This document shows positions 34,650 to 43,307 of a stretch of 64,000 nt of DNA, one piece after another. The notes below the pieces were generated by a model that worked only from the letters and a program-made list of their open reading frames with translations, did no database searches and was not told the origin of the DNA. The stretch's first letter is position 1, and each line of letters begins with the position of its first letter. Source of the stretch: Actinosynnema pretiosum (GTDB lineage Bacteria > Actinomycetota > Actinomycetes > Mycobacteriales > Pseudonocardiaceae); contig NZ_JAMTCF010000017.1 in NCBI RefSeq assembly GCF_024171695.1, positions 62,001 through 126,000 of the forward strand, written 5' to 3'. The position numbers and the translations under genes are program-made.

Positions 34650-34730
34650 GCGCGGGCCCGGCCCGCCACAGACCCCCGGCGGGGGCCACGACTTCGGCGG
34701 CGGTGTCGTGGGTCCCGCCGGGCCTTTTCG
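34650..34730 (+). ncRNA. Candidate small RNA
   Basis: A transcript from the promoter at 34615-34644 would start near 34650. It would end at an imperfect 15-bp stem, GGCGGGGGCCACGAC against GTCGTGGGTCCCGCC, followed by GGGCCTTTT (about 34678-34728). The resulting ~80-base RNA is GC-rich and has no reading frame. The hairpin may instead be only the terminator of the minus-strand SSI gene that ends at 34739. Confidence 0.4.
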
Positions 34731-34738
34731 TCTCAGGC

Positions 34739-35167
34739 TCAGTCCTTGTCGAACGAGAAGACGGACTTGGTCACCGAGCCCATCACGCACGGGTTCGAGT
34801 ACTCGCCGGAGAACGAGCGCGTCTGACCGCGCCACACGCCCAGCACGGACACCTTGATCGGGTTGTACTCCATCGTGCAGACCTGGTTCGAGTCGCGCAT
34901 CCGACCGACGTGGCCGTTCACCTCGGCCAGGGCCAGGCACGCCTGCCAGGCTCTCTGGTGCGTGCCGCTGGGCGGGTCGCAGCGCAGGAGCGCCTGGTCG
35001 TGGGTCCCGCCGGAGTCGACCTTGGTGAGGACCAGGACGGTGGGTTGGTAGAGGGGGAGGATGCCTGGGCCCTGGGCGGGGGCGGCTGCGGCCTGGGCCG
35101 GGAGGGCGAGCACGGGCGCCAGGGCGGCGGCGGCCACCAGGAGTGGAATAGGTGTCATGGGATTCAC
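34739..35167 (-). CDS. Secreted subtilisin inhibitor-like (SSI) protein
   Basis: This 142-residue protein has a Sec signal peptide (about 1-28, cut after AQA). The mature region carries the SSI pattern: Cys63-Cys77 (RCDPPSGTHQRAWQAC), Cys97-Cys127, VWRGQTRSF and the C-terminal VFSFD. The reactive loop reads VCTMEYNP, so P1 is Met99, as in the classical Streptomyces inhibitor SSI, predicting subtilisin-like targets. SSI proteins bind exported proteases in mycelial actinomycetes. An ATG three codons downstream is also possible. Neighbours do not include a protease gene. Confidence 0.9.
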   Translation of the reverse strand: MNPMTPIPLLVAAAALAPVLALPAQAAAAPAQGPGILPLYQPTVLVLTKVDSGGTHDQALLRCDPPSGTHQRAWQACLALAEVNGHVGRMRDSNQVCTMEYNPIKVSVLGVWRGQTRSFSGEYSNPCVMGSVTKSVFSFDKD

Positions 35168-35297
35168 ATTGCGCGGTGATGCTCCGGCACTCCAGCCTGC
35201 TCACCGCATCGTGTGACCCGGGTGGGTTGATTGGTTGAGGTTGGCGCGTCAATAGCTGTCTTGTGGGGGGTATTGTTTGAGTACGGCCTGGTGAGCT

Positions 35298-35826
35298 GTG
35301 GTGTTCGTGGTTGACGTGCGGTCGGGGTGGATGACGGGTGCGGACGCTGCGGCCCAGCTCGGGGTGACCCCGGAGCGGGTGCGCGAGATCGCCGTTGCCG
35401 GACGCCTGGAGGGCTTGCGGTTGGGGCCGCGCAGCACGTTGGTCAGCGCGGAATCCGTGGCGCGCAGGGTGGCCGGGGCGCTTGGGGCCGGTCGGCCGCT
35501 GTCGGCTCGGGGGGACTGGAGCGTGCTGCTGCTCGCTTCCGGGATCACCCCGCCGTGGACCGTGCCCAGTCGGTACCGGAGGTTTGCGCGGCGACAGCTC
35601 CGGGAGTGGTCGAAGCTCGTGGCACGGCGGAGTCGGTTGGGATTCGCCCAACCCCAACGCGGTGCTGCGCGTTGTGCTGCCGTTGCCCTGGGGGGAGTTG
35701 TTCGTGGACGGTGTGGTGCCGAAGGCTGTTGCGGCGGCGGATCTGCTCGACCTCGGGGATGAGCGGTCGCGCTGGGCGGCTGGGCTTGGTTCAGAAGGGG
35801 CGCGGCGTGCAAGGGGGAAGAGCTGA
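35298..35826 (+). pseudogene. Frameshifted HTH protein gene
   Basis: From about 35298 (or ATG 35331) to about 35640 one frame encodes an excisionase-like helix-turn-helix, MTGADAAAQLGVTPERVREI, then RLEGLRLGPRSTLVSAESVARR and a helical part up to RRSRLG. From there the +1 frame continues plausibly as WDSPNPNAVLRVVLPLPWGE, then VDGVVPKAVAAADLLDLGDE and ends at 35826. In the original frame the same DNA gives Gly/Ala/Arg-rich nonsense. One extra base near 35636-35641 would explain it; the point lies in a small hairpin, TTGGG-ATTCG-CCCAA (35637-35651). It is either a decayed gene, a sequence error or a real frameshift. Confidence 0.6.
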
Positions 35827-35867
35827 AGGCGAGAGCTGAAGAGACAAGGGCGAAGAGCTGAAGAGCT

Positions 35868-36166
35868 CGCCTCGCCGGCGGGGCAGGCCTCCAAAAACGA
35901 GGGGGACGGGCTCTGCCGGCCGGTGACCGTTGGTCTTGTGGTGCGGTTTACGGCGAAGGACTGCGGTGGTTGGGGTCCCTCGTCTCCGTTTGGCCTCCTT
36001 TCAGGCAAGCACAGGCGTCAAGACGCCGTTTGACCAGGCAGTCTGCCGCGCAGTGCGGCGGCGTCTTGACACCTGTGCTCGGGCTTCGCCAGGCCAAACG
36101 GAGACGAGGGACGCGGGAACGGGGAGCTGCGGGCTCGCTGCGCTCGCCCCGCAGCCCGCGAGTGCG
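35868..36166 (+). repeat. Palindromic repeat, copy A
   Basis: This 299-bp sequence recurs in inverted orientation at 62990-63283. Parts in order: CTCGCCGGCGGGG; a hairpin with an A-rich loop (CCTC-CAAAAAC-GAGG near 35888); a perfect 21-bp inverted repeat (35976-35996 with 36091-36111); an inner 19/20-bp inverted repeat (36008-36027 with 36060-36079); and a GC hairpin (GCTGCGGG with CCCGCAGC). It lies between the 3' ends of converging genes, as copy B does. It has no open frame of its own that looks coding. Confidence 0.9.
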
Positions 36167-36195
36167 TGGCCGTCCTGTGAGTGGTCTGCCGGTGT

Positions 36196-37194
36196 TCAGA
36201 GAGTTACCACCCGGCCCGTCCGCGCCGACTCGAACGCCGCCTCCACGACCGCCAACCCCGCGATCGCGTCCTCCACCGGCACCGGGGCCTCGCCCCTCGC
36301 CACGGCCGCGTAGAACTCCTGGTACGCCCCCGGCTCCAGGTCCACCGGCTCGCCGCCCAAGGTCGCCGTGCCCGTGTCGTGGCCCCAGCCCGGACCGCCC
36401 GGCAGCTCGCCCGCCCGCAGGGCCGCCTCCTGCGGGTCCATGCCGTGCTTCACGAACGACGAGCGCGACCCCAGCACCCGGAACCTCGGGCCCTGGTCGT
36501 TCGCCAGTGCCGACGTCCACAGGTGGGACACCTCGCCGCCCTCGTGGGTCAGGGCCAGGAAAGCGTCGTCGTGGGCGCCGGCCTCCGGGCGCAGGGCGCG
36601 CACCTCCGCGTACACCGCCCTCGGCCTGCCGAAGAGGGCCAGCGCCTGGTCCACCAGGTGCGTGCCCAGGTCGTACACGATGCTCCCCAGCGCCTCCGGG
36701 TCCGCCGTCTCCTTCCAGCCCGGCTTCACCTCCGGCCTCCAGCGCTCGAACCTCGACTCGAAGCGGTGGACCTGGCCCAGGGAGCCGTTGCGCACCAAGG
36801 ACGTCACCGTTCGGAAGTCGCCGTCCCAGCGGCGGTTGTGGAACGGGGCCAGCAGCAGGCCCCGTGACGTCGCCAGGTCGGCCAGGGACCTGGCCTCCGC
36901 CGCCGTCGCCGCGAAGGGCTTGTCCACCACCACGTTCAGGCCGTGCTCCAGGGCCGTCCTGGCGTGCGGCGCGTGCAACCGGTTCGGGGTGGTCACCACC
37001 ACCAGGTCGAAGTCCGCCGCCCGCGACCACAGCTCGTCCGCCGAACCCAGCACCTCCACGCCGGGGTACCGCGATGCCACCTCACCCGTTCGGGAGGTGA
37101 CGACGGCTGACAGGGTCAGATCATCGGCGGTAGACAGGAACGGTGCGTGGAAAGCGGTTCCGCCTAGGCCGAAACCGAGCAGTGCGGTGCGCAT
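36196..37194 (-). CDS. Gfo/Idh/MocA family oxidoreductase
   Basis: This 332-residue NAD(P)-dependent dehydrogenase has an N-terminal Rossmann domain (MRTALLGFGLGGTAFHAPFL), the conserved VDKPFA with its Lys, and the C-terminal block SIVYDLGTHLVDQAL holding the catalytic Asp/His pair. HNRRWDGDF is typical of the family. The substrate, probably a sugar or inositol derivative, cannot be read. The ATG has TACGCT exactly 7 bases upstream, so it is likely leaderless. It is divergent from metY. Confidence 0.92.
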   Translation of the reverse strand: MRTALLGFGLGGTAFHAPFLSTADDLTLSAVVTSRTGEVASRYPGVEVLGSADELWSRAADFDLVVVTTPNRLHAPHARTALEHGLNVVVDKPFAATAAEARSLADLATSRGLLLAPFHNRRWDGDFRTVTSLVRNGSLGQVHRFESRFERWRPEVKPGWKETADPEALGSIVYDLGTHLVDQALALFGRPRAVYAEVRALRPEAGAHDDAFLALTHEGGEVSHLWTSALANDQGPRFRVLGSRSSFVKHGMDPQEAALRAGELPGGPGWGHDTGTATLGGEPVDLEPGAYQEFYAAVARGEAPVPVEDAIAGLAVVEAAFESARTGRVVTL

Positions 37195-37306
37195 TCCGCC
37201 GAGCGTAGAACACCCCGCGGCTCCCACCTGGTGGACGGGCCTGCGTCGTGGTCCCGGCCGCCCTACGTTCGCTGGAAAACCGTCGCCAGCAGGGAGAACG
37301 AGCGCT

Positions 37307-38596
37307 ATGGCCTGGTCCTTCGAGACCCAGCAGGTGCACGCGGGCGCCTCGCCCGACCCGACCACAGGGGCCCGCGCCACGCCGATCTACCAGACCACCT
37401 CGTTCGCCTTCCGCGACAGCGCCCACGGCGCCGCCCTGTTCAGCCTCGCCGAACCCGGCAACATCTACACCCGCATCAACAACCCCACCCAGGACGTCCT
37501 CGAGCAGCGCGTCGCCGCCCTGGAGGGCGGGATCGCCGCCGTCGCGTTCGCGTCCGGGCAGGCCGCCGAGACGGCCACGATCCTCAACCTCGCGCGCTCG
37601 GGCGACCACCTCGTCTCCAGCGCCTCCCTCTACGGCGGCACCTACAACCTGCTCCACCACACCCTGCCCAAGCTCGGCATCACCACCACCTTCGTCGACG
37701 ACCCCGACGACCTCGACGCCTGGCGCGCCGCGATCCGGCCGAACACCAAGCTGCTCTTCGCCGAGACCCTCGCCAACCCGCGCAGCAACGTCCTCGACAT
37801 CACCGCCGTCGCCGACGTCGCGCACGCCGCGGGCGTCCCGCTGGTCGTCGACAACACCGTTCCCACGCCCTACCTGCTGCGCCCCCTGGAGCACGGCGCG
37901 GACATCGTGCTGCACTCCGCCACCAAGTTCCTCGGCGGCCACGGCACCGCCGTCGCGGGCGTCGTCGTGGACGGCGGCAGGTTCGACTTCGGCGACGCCG
38001 CCAGGTTCCCCGACTTCAGCGAACCCGACCCCAGCTACCACGGCCTGCGGTACTGGCCCGCGCTCGGGCACGGCGCCTTCGCCGCCAAGCTGCGCGTGCA
38101 GGGCCTGCGCGACACCGGGGCCGCCATCGCGCCGCTCACCAGCTTCCTGGTCCTGCAGGGCATCGAGACGCTCTCGCTGCGCATGGAGCGGCACGTGGCC
38201 AACGCGCAGGCCATCGCCGAGTGGCTCGACGGGCGCGACGAGGTCGAGCGGGTGCACTACGCGGGGCTGCCCTCCAGCCCGTGGCACGCGCTCGCCCGGC
38301 GGTACCTCCCGGCGGGCGCGGGCGCGATCGTCTCGTTCGAGCTGGCGGGCGGGGTCGACGCGGGGCGGGCGTTCGTGGACGGGCTGGAGCTGTTCAGCCA
38401 GCTCGCCAACATCGGCGACGTGCGCAGCCTGGTCATCCACCCGGCGTCCACCACGCACAGCCAGCTCACCGCCGAGCAGCAGGTCACCAGCGGCGTCACG
38501 CCGGGGCTGGTGCGGCTGTCGGTGGGCGTCGAGGCGGTCTCGGACCTGCAGGCCGACCTGGAGGCCGGGTTCCGGGCGGCGAAGTCCGCGCGGTGA
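37307..38596 (+). CDS. metY: O-acetylhomoserine sulfhydrylase (O-acetylhomoserine aminocarboxypropyltransferase)
   Basis: This 429-residue PLP enzyme of the Cys/Met metabolism family makes homocysteine from O-acetylhomoserine and sulfide. The PLP Lys is Lys207 in HSATKFLGGHG. The start SFETQQVHAG, the YTRINNPTQDVLEQR block and the QLANIGDVRSLVIHPASTTH region are those of MetY. ATG 37307 has AGGGAGA upstream; TACGTT at 37264-37269 is a plausible -10. The stop overlaps metX (GTGA), giving the complete O-acetylhomoserine route in two genes. Confidence 0.95.
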   Translation: MAWSFETQQVHAGASPDPTTGARATPIYQTTSFAFRDSAHGAALFSLAEPGNIYTRINNPTQDVLEQRVAALEGGIAAVAFASGQAAETATILNLARSGDHLVSSASLYGGTYNLLHHTLPKLGITTTFVDDPDDLDAWRAAIRPNTKLLFAETLANPRSNVLDITAVADVAHAAGVPLVVDNTVPTPYLLRPLEHGADIVLHSATKFLGGHGTAVAGVVVDGGRFDFGDAARFPDFSEPDPSYHGLRYWPALGHGAFAAKLRVQGLRDTGAAIAPLTSFLVLQGIETLSLRMERHVANAQAIAEWLDGRDEVERVHYAGLPSSPWHALARRYLPAGAGAIVSFELAGGVDAGRAFVDGLELFSQLANIGDVRSLVIHPASTTHSQLTAEQQVTSGVTPGLVRLSVGVEAVSDLQADLEAGFRAAKSAR

Positions 38597-39624
38597 CGGG
38601 GTGGCGCGACGGCGATCCGGCCGGGAACCGGCGGTGGTACCGGGGTGTGCTGCCGGGACTGCGGTTCCGGCTCGCCTACGAGACCTGGGGCGCGCTGGAC
38701 GAGGACCGGTCCAACGCGGTGCTCGTGCTGCACGCCCTCACCGGTGACAGCCACGTCGCCGGACCCGAGGGCCCCGGCCACCCGACCTCGGGCTGGTGGG
38801 ACGCCCTGGTGGGTCCTGGCCGGGCGCTGGACACCGACCGGTGGTTCGTCGTCGCGCCCAACGCGCTGGGCGGCTGCCAGGGCAGCACCGGGCCGTGGGA
38901 CACCGCGCCGGACGGCAGGCCGTGGGGCGACCGGTTCCCCGCCATCGGCATCCGGGACCAGGTGGCCGCCGAGCTGGGGCTGGCCGACGCGCTCGGCATC
39001 GCCTCGTGGGCGGCGGTCGTCGGCGGGTCCATGGGCGGGATGCGGGCGCTGGAGTGGGCGGTGACCGCGCCGGACATGGTGCGGTCGCTGCTGGTGCTCG
39101 CCGCGCCCGCCGCGTCCGCCGCCGACCAGATCGCGCTCGCCTCGGCGCAGCTGCACGCCCTGCGGCTGCACCCGGAGGAGGGGATGGCGGTGGCCAGGCG
39201 GATCGCCCACCACGGGTACCGCACCGCCGCCGAGCTCAACGCCCGGTTCGGGCGGGGCGTGCAGGGGGACGGGCGGTTCGCCGTCGAGTCCTACCTGGAC
39301 CACCAGGCGGACAAGCTGGCCAGGAGGTTCGACCCCGGCAGCTACCGGGTGCTGACCGAGGCGATGAACGGCCACGACGTGGGCCGGGGGCGGGGCGGGG
39401 TGCGCGCGGCGCTGAGCGCGGTGACCGCGCGCACCCTCGTCGCCGGGATCGACACCGACCGGCTCTACCCGCTGGAGCAGCAGCGCGAGCTGGCCGAGGC
39501 GATCCCCGCAGCGGGCGACCTGCGCGTCGTGGCCTCGCCGTACGGCCACGACGGGTTCCTCGTGGAGGAGGAGCAGGTCGCCGCGCTGCTGGGGGAACTG
39601 CTGCGGGTCAGAAGCCCGCGGTGA
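38593..39624 (+). CDS. metX: Homoserine O-acetyltransferase
   Basis: This alpha/beta-hydrolase-fold enzyme makes O-acetylhomoserine from homoserine and acetyl-CoA. It is 343 residues long. The nucleophile is Ser146 in VGGSMGGMRALEW, the acid is in GIDTDRLYPL, and the His is in YGHDGFLVE. ALTGDSHVAG, NALGGCQGSTGP and HHGYRTAAELNARFGR are family blocks. GTG 38593 overlaps the metY stop. The gene's last 17 bases overlap the 3' end of the chitinase gene on the other strand, so a shared terminator must lie inside coding sequence. Confidence 0.95.
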   Translation: MTGWRDGDPAGNRRWYRGVLPGLRFRLAYETWGALDEDRSNAVLVLHALTGDSHVAGPEGPGHPTSGWWDALVGPGRALDTDRWFVVAPNALGGCQGSTGPWDTAPDGRPWGDRFPAIGIRDQVAAELGLADALGIASWAAVVGGSMGGMRALEWAVTAPDMVRSLLVLAAPAASAADQIALASAQLHALRLHPEEGMAVARRIAHHGYRTAAELNARFGRGVQGDGRFAVESYLDHQADKLARRFDPGSYRVLTEAMNGHDVGRGRGGVRAALSAVTARTLVAGIDTDRLYPLEQQRELAEAIPAAGDLRVVASPYGHDGFLVEEEQVAALLGELLRVRSPR

Positions 39625-41242
39625 TGCGGGTGAACTCCAGGTCGGCCTGCGAGATGCCCGAGCAGCTGGCCGACACCTGGCCGTCGCAGCCGCCTCGGTC
39701 CCGGTTGACCGCCCAGAACGCGAGGCGGCCGAGGCCGTTGTTCTTCGACCAGTCGCGGATCTTGGTCCAGTCCGCGGCGGTGGTCAGCTCCTTCTGGTCG
39801 GACAGGCCGTTCATGCCCGAGATGCCGATGTGCTCGTAGGCGTCGGCGTCGCTGTACCCGAAGGTCGACTTCACCTTGTTCTTCAGCCCGGTGGCCGCGC
39901 TGATGGTGTCGGTCGCGATGTTGGAGCTGCCGAAGTCGAACGGCATGATCGTGAAGACGTCGATCTTGGCGTCCAGCGCGCCCGCCCGCTCGATGAGGCG
40001 GTTGCCCCAGAAGTTCGGGCCGGTGGTGCCGGTGCCGAACGTGACGATGGTCTGCACGTTCGGGTTCTTCTGCTTGACGATCTTCAGCGCGGACAGCACG
40101 CGGTCCTGCACGACCTCGTTCTCGAACTCGTCGGAGTTCTCGATGTCGATGTCGATCGCCTTGAGCTGGTAGGCGTCGATGACCTTCTGGTACGCGCCCG
40201 CCAGCGCCTCGGGGGTCGAGCAGTTCGGGCCGAGCTTGTTGCCGCTCCAGCCGCCGAACGACGGCACGATGTCACCGCCAGCCGCGCGGATCGCCTTGAT
40301 CGTGGTCTCGTCCACGCCGCCGGTCAGCGGCCGGGTGCCGTCCCAGGACGGGTTGCAGCCGCCCGAGGACAGGATGAACGCCATCGTGAACCACTTGACG
40401 CCGGTCTGCTGCATCACGGTGGTCGCGGACTGCGGGTTGCCCCAGCCCAGGAACAGGTACGGGGCACCGCGCCCGCCCGCCGGGGACGGCTGCGGGTCCG
40501 GGCTCGGCTCGGGGTCCGGCGTCGGCTCGGGCGAGGGCTCCGGGGTGGTGCCCGCCTTCTTCGCCGTCTTCGCGGTCAGCGCCGCGCTCTTGGCCGAGGC
40601 GTTGCCCGCCGCGTCCCGCGCCACGACGCTGAACTGGTACGAGGTGTCGGCGGTCAGGCCGGACACGGTCGCGGTGGGGCTCGCGACGGTGGTGGCCTTG
40701 TCGCCGCCCTTGTAGACGTCGTACGCGACCACGCCGACGTCGTCGGTCGACGCGTTCCAGGCCAGCGTGACCGAGTCCGCCGTGGTGGCGGTGGCCTTCA
40801 GGCCGCCGGGGACGCTCGGCGCGGCCTTGTCACCGGGGTTGCCGGTGCCGGTGCCCGCGCAGGGGTTGCCGTTGATCGTGCAGTTCGTCGGGGCGCCGCC
40901 GCCCGCGCCGATGAAGCCGAACGCCACCGAGGAGCCCGCGCCGACCGCCGCGTTCCAGTCCCGGTTGGTCGCCGTGTAGCGGTCGCCGTTCCGGGTGACC
41001 TGCGCGTCCCAGAAGGAGCCGACCGTGGTGCCCGAGGGCAGGTCGAACTCGATCTTCCAGTTGTTCGAGGCCGACGACCCGCTGTTGGCGACGGTGAACT
41101 TCGCCTCGAAGCCGCTGCCCCAGTCCTGGGTCTTGGCGAAGGTCGCCGTCAGGTTGGTCGCCGCGCTCGCGGACGGGATCAGCGCGTAGGAACCCGCCGC
41201 GAGAGCCGCGACGGCGAGCAGCACGCCCGTTCTGGTTTTCAT
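39608..41242 (-). CDS. Secreted GH18 chitinase with CBM2 and FnIII domains
   Basis: This 544-residue exported enzyme has four parts. A Sec signal peptide covers about 1-28 (cut after ASA). A CBM2 carbohydrate-binding domain (29-128) ends in a Cys pair (NCTINGNPC). A fibronectin type III domain (142-227, PSVPGGLKATATT... LTAKT) and a Pro/Glu/Asp/Ser linker (230-255) lead to a GH18 catalytic domain. The GH18 motif is KAIDIDIEN, with the acid Glu368. It should hydrolyse chitin outside the cell. The ATG 41242 start has GAGGAGA upstream. The 170-bp promoter gap has an AT-rich patch with paired TTTAAA (41340-41355) that could be an operator. Confidence 0.95.
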   Translation of the reverse strand: MKTRTGVLLAVAALAAGSYALIPSASAATNLTATFAKTQDWGSGFEAKFTVANSGSSASNNWKIEFDLPSGTTVGSFWDAQVTRNGDRYTATNRDWNAAVGAGSSVAFGFIGAGGGAPTNCTINGNPCAGTGTGNPGDKAAPSVPGGLKATATTADSVTLAWNASTDDVGVVAYDVYKGGDKATTVASPTATVSGLTADTSYQFSVVARDAAGNASAKSAALTAKTAKKAGTTPEPSPEPTPDPEPSPDPQPSPAGGRGAPYLFLGWGNPQSATTVMQQTGVKWFTMAFILSSGGCNPSWDGTRPLTGGVDETTIKAIRAAGGDIVPSFGGWSGNKLGPNCSTPEALAGAYQKVIDAYQLKAIDIDIENSDEFENEVVQDRVLSALKIVKQKNPNVQTIVTFGTGTTGPNFWGNRLIERAGALDAKIDVFTIMPFDFGSSNIATDTISAATGLKNKVKSTFGYSDADAYEHIGISGMNGLSDQKELTTAADWTKIRDWSKNNGLGRLAFWAVNRDRGGCDGQVSASCSGISQADLEFTRITAGF

Positions 41243-41414
41243 GTTCCGCTTTTCTCCTCGGCGCGTTTATGAGCAGGGAATCACGCCCGCGGAGAAGAAT
41301 GGACCTCGATAGCGCGCGCCGTCAAGGAAATGCGCATTTTTAAATTGACTTTAAATCTTCCTTTTGTGTTCCACATCATTCTCGCGCCGGGCGGGGCGGC
41401 GTTTCGGGCGCCGC

Positions 41415-41915
41415 TCACTCCTCCAGCGAGGTCGCGATCCAGTCCGACACTGGGAGGTCGCGGGTCTGGCACTCCAGCGCCAGCTTCACCGTCCAGCGCA
41501 GCGCCTGGAGCACCACCGTGGCCAGCTCCTGCGGCGCGCCGTTCGCCAGCGCGATCTCGATCTGCTCGGCGGCGGCCTCCTGGTCGCCGTGCACCTCGGC
41601 GAGCAGCGCGCGGATCGCCGTGCGCACCGGCGGGTCCGCGTCGTCGATCGGCACCTCCTGGCCCGCCTCGTCGAACACCTGCATCTTCACCGGCGTCGCC
41701 CCGCCCGAGCCCAGCGCCGACACCATTCCGCTGCACTCGGAGAACAGCAGCAGCACCAGCTCCCTGATGTCCTCGTCGCCCTCGGGCGACCCGCTCAGGT
41801 AGCCGGTGACGAGGTCGACCGCCACAGCGTCCTCGCCCACCTTTGTGGCGGCCAGGGCCTCCCCGGCCACGGCGTGCAGGCGCGCCCAGCGATCCGGATC
41901 TTGCTGCGGGTGCAT
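41415..41915 (-). CDS. Unknown 166-residue protein
   Basis: This acidic, mostly helical protein shows MHPQQDPDRWARLHAVAGEAL, a Gly/Asp-rich middle and QELATVVLQALRWTVKLALEC near the C-terminus. It has no signal peptide or membrane segment and no known domain to my recognition. The ATG is at 41915. A weak GCGGCG/CGCCGC hairpin follows the stop. It stands alone between chitinase and the two-component system. Confidence 0.7.
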   Translation of the reverse strand: MHPQQDPDRWARLHAVAGEALAATKVGEDAVAVDLVTGYLSGSPEGDEDIRELVLLLFSECSGMVSALGSGGATPVKMQVFDEAGQEVPIDDADPPVRTAIRALLAEVHGDQEAAAEQIEIALANGAPQELATVVLQALRWTVKLALECQTRDLPVSDWIATSLEE

Positions 41916-42072
41916 TCGGCCAGCTTCCGTCGGGGTCCGCGGTCAGGAGTAATGCCTACCCCGTGCGCTTCGGGTGTCGCAACGCCTTGCCCGAGGAGCG
42001 GGCGGGTGATACCCCGGTACGACGCTCTCCGGAGCGATGTGCCGGGCCCGTCGGGGCACCTAGCATCGCCGG

Positions 42073-43221
42073 GTGATCCGCTCCGCGTTCCGCGCCCTGC
42101 TCCAGGTGCTCCTCCTGCCGGACCGGACGCGGGTCCCGGTCGGGCGGCTGCGCGGCCCGCTGCGGGCGCTGCTGCTGATCGGCGCCTTCGCGCTGGCCAC
42201 CGTGAGCAGCTCGGACTACACCACCCACCAGGAACCGGACGGCTGGTGGGTGGTCCTGTTCGCGGCCGCGGTGATCCCGATCGCCCTGCTCTGCTTCTCC
42301 TCGCCGCTGGCCGCCTGGCGGGCCTCGCTGGTCGGGATCGTCGCGGTCCGGCTGGTCACCGGATCGGGGCCGGAGATCCTCGGCGTCGGCGAGTGGCTGT
42401 GGTTCCCGCTGCCGATGATCGCCGTCGGGCTGGTCTTCGCCCGGCCGGTGGTGCTCGCGGTGGCCTTCGTCACGGCGCTGGTGCTGGCCGCGCTGGCGCT
42501 CTCGGTCAACGACGACTTCGGCGGCCACTACCCGGCCACGGTGCTGGTCCTGCTGCTGCTCCTGCTCGCCGCCTACGCCGTCGGCGGGCGCGGGCGGGCC
42601 GAGCGGCGCTTCCACGCGGAGCGGGACGAGAAGGCCGCGCTGGTCGAGCGGGCCCGCATCGCGCGGGAGATGCACGACGTGGTCGCCCACCACATGTCCC
42701 TGGTGGTGGTGCGCTGCGAGACCGCGCCCTACCGGCTGCCGGGGCTGCCCGAGGCGGCGGCCGGGGAGTTCGCCGAGCTGGGCGAGGTGGCCCGCGCCGC
42801 CATCACCGACATGCAGCGGCTGCTCGGCGTGCTGCGCGCCGAGGGGCAGCACGCCGACCTGGCCCCGCAGCCGGGGCTCGCCGACATCGCCGACCTGGTC
42901 CCCGGCGCGCGGGTGGTGGGCGCGCGGGTGCCGGAGGCGGTCGGGCTGACGGCGTACCGGGTGGTGCAGGAGGCGCTGACCAACGCCCGGCGGCACGCGC
43001 CGGGGTGCGAGGTGGACGTGCGGGTGGCGCTGCGGCGCGGCGCGCTCGTGGTGCGGGTGCGCAACACCGGGGGTGGGGCGTCGCTGGGCGGGGGGAGCGG
43101 GTTGGGGCTGGTGGGGATGCGGGAGCGGGTCGCGGTGCACGGGGGGACGGTGGACGCGGGGCCGTCGGGCGACGGGGGGTTCGAGGTGCTGGCGCGGATT
43201 CCGGTGGGGGAGGGGCGGTGA
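42073..43221 (+). CDS. Two-component sensor histidine kinase (NarL-partner type)
   Basis: This 382-residue kinase has about five or six membrane segments (30-180) and no separate sensor domain. A HisKA_3 domain with the phosphorylated His201 in REMHDVVAHH follows. The HATPase_c N-box is QEALTNARRHAPG and the G-box GSGLGLVGMRERV. GTG 42073 has TAGCAT 6 bases upstream (42061-42066), so it is leaderless. The response regulator follows at once. The signal is unknown; membrane-only sensors of this sort often sense envelope stress. Confidence 0.93.
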   Translation: MIRSAFRALLQVLLLPDRTRVPVGRLRGPLRALLLIGAFALATVSSSDYTTHQEPDGWWVVLFAAAVIPIALLCFSSPLAAWRASLVGIVAVRLVTGSGPEILGVGEWLWFPLPMIAVGLVFARPVVLAVAFVTALVLAALALSVNDDFGGHYPATVLVLLLLLLAAYAVGGRGRAERRFHAERDEKAALVERARIAREMHDVVAHHMSLVVVRCETAPYRLPGLPEAAAGEFAELGEVARAAITDMQRLLGVLRAEGQHADLAPQPGLADIADLVPGARVVGARVPEAVGLTAYRVVQEALTNARRHAPGCEVDVRVALRRGALVVRVRNTGGGASLGGGSGLGLVGMRERVAVHGGTVDAGPSGDGGFEVLARIPVGEGR

Positions 43222-43307
43222 GCGGCGGGCCGGTGGGCGGCGGGCAGGCGGGCGGTGCGGTGGGGGACGGCGCGGGGGAGCGTGGCGCGGTGGTGAGCGG
43301 GGTGGCG

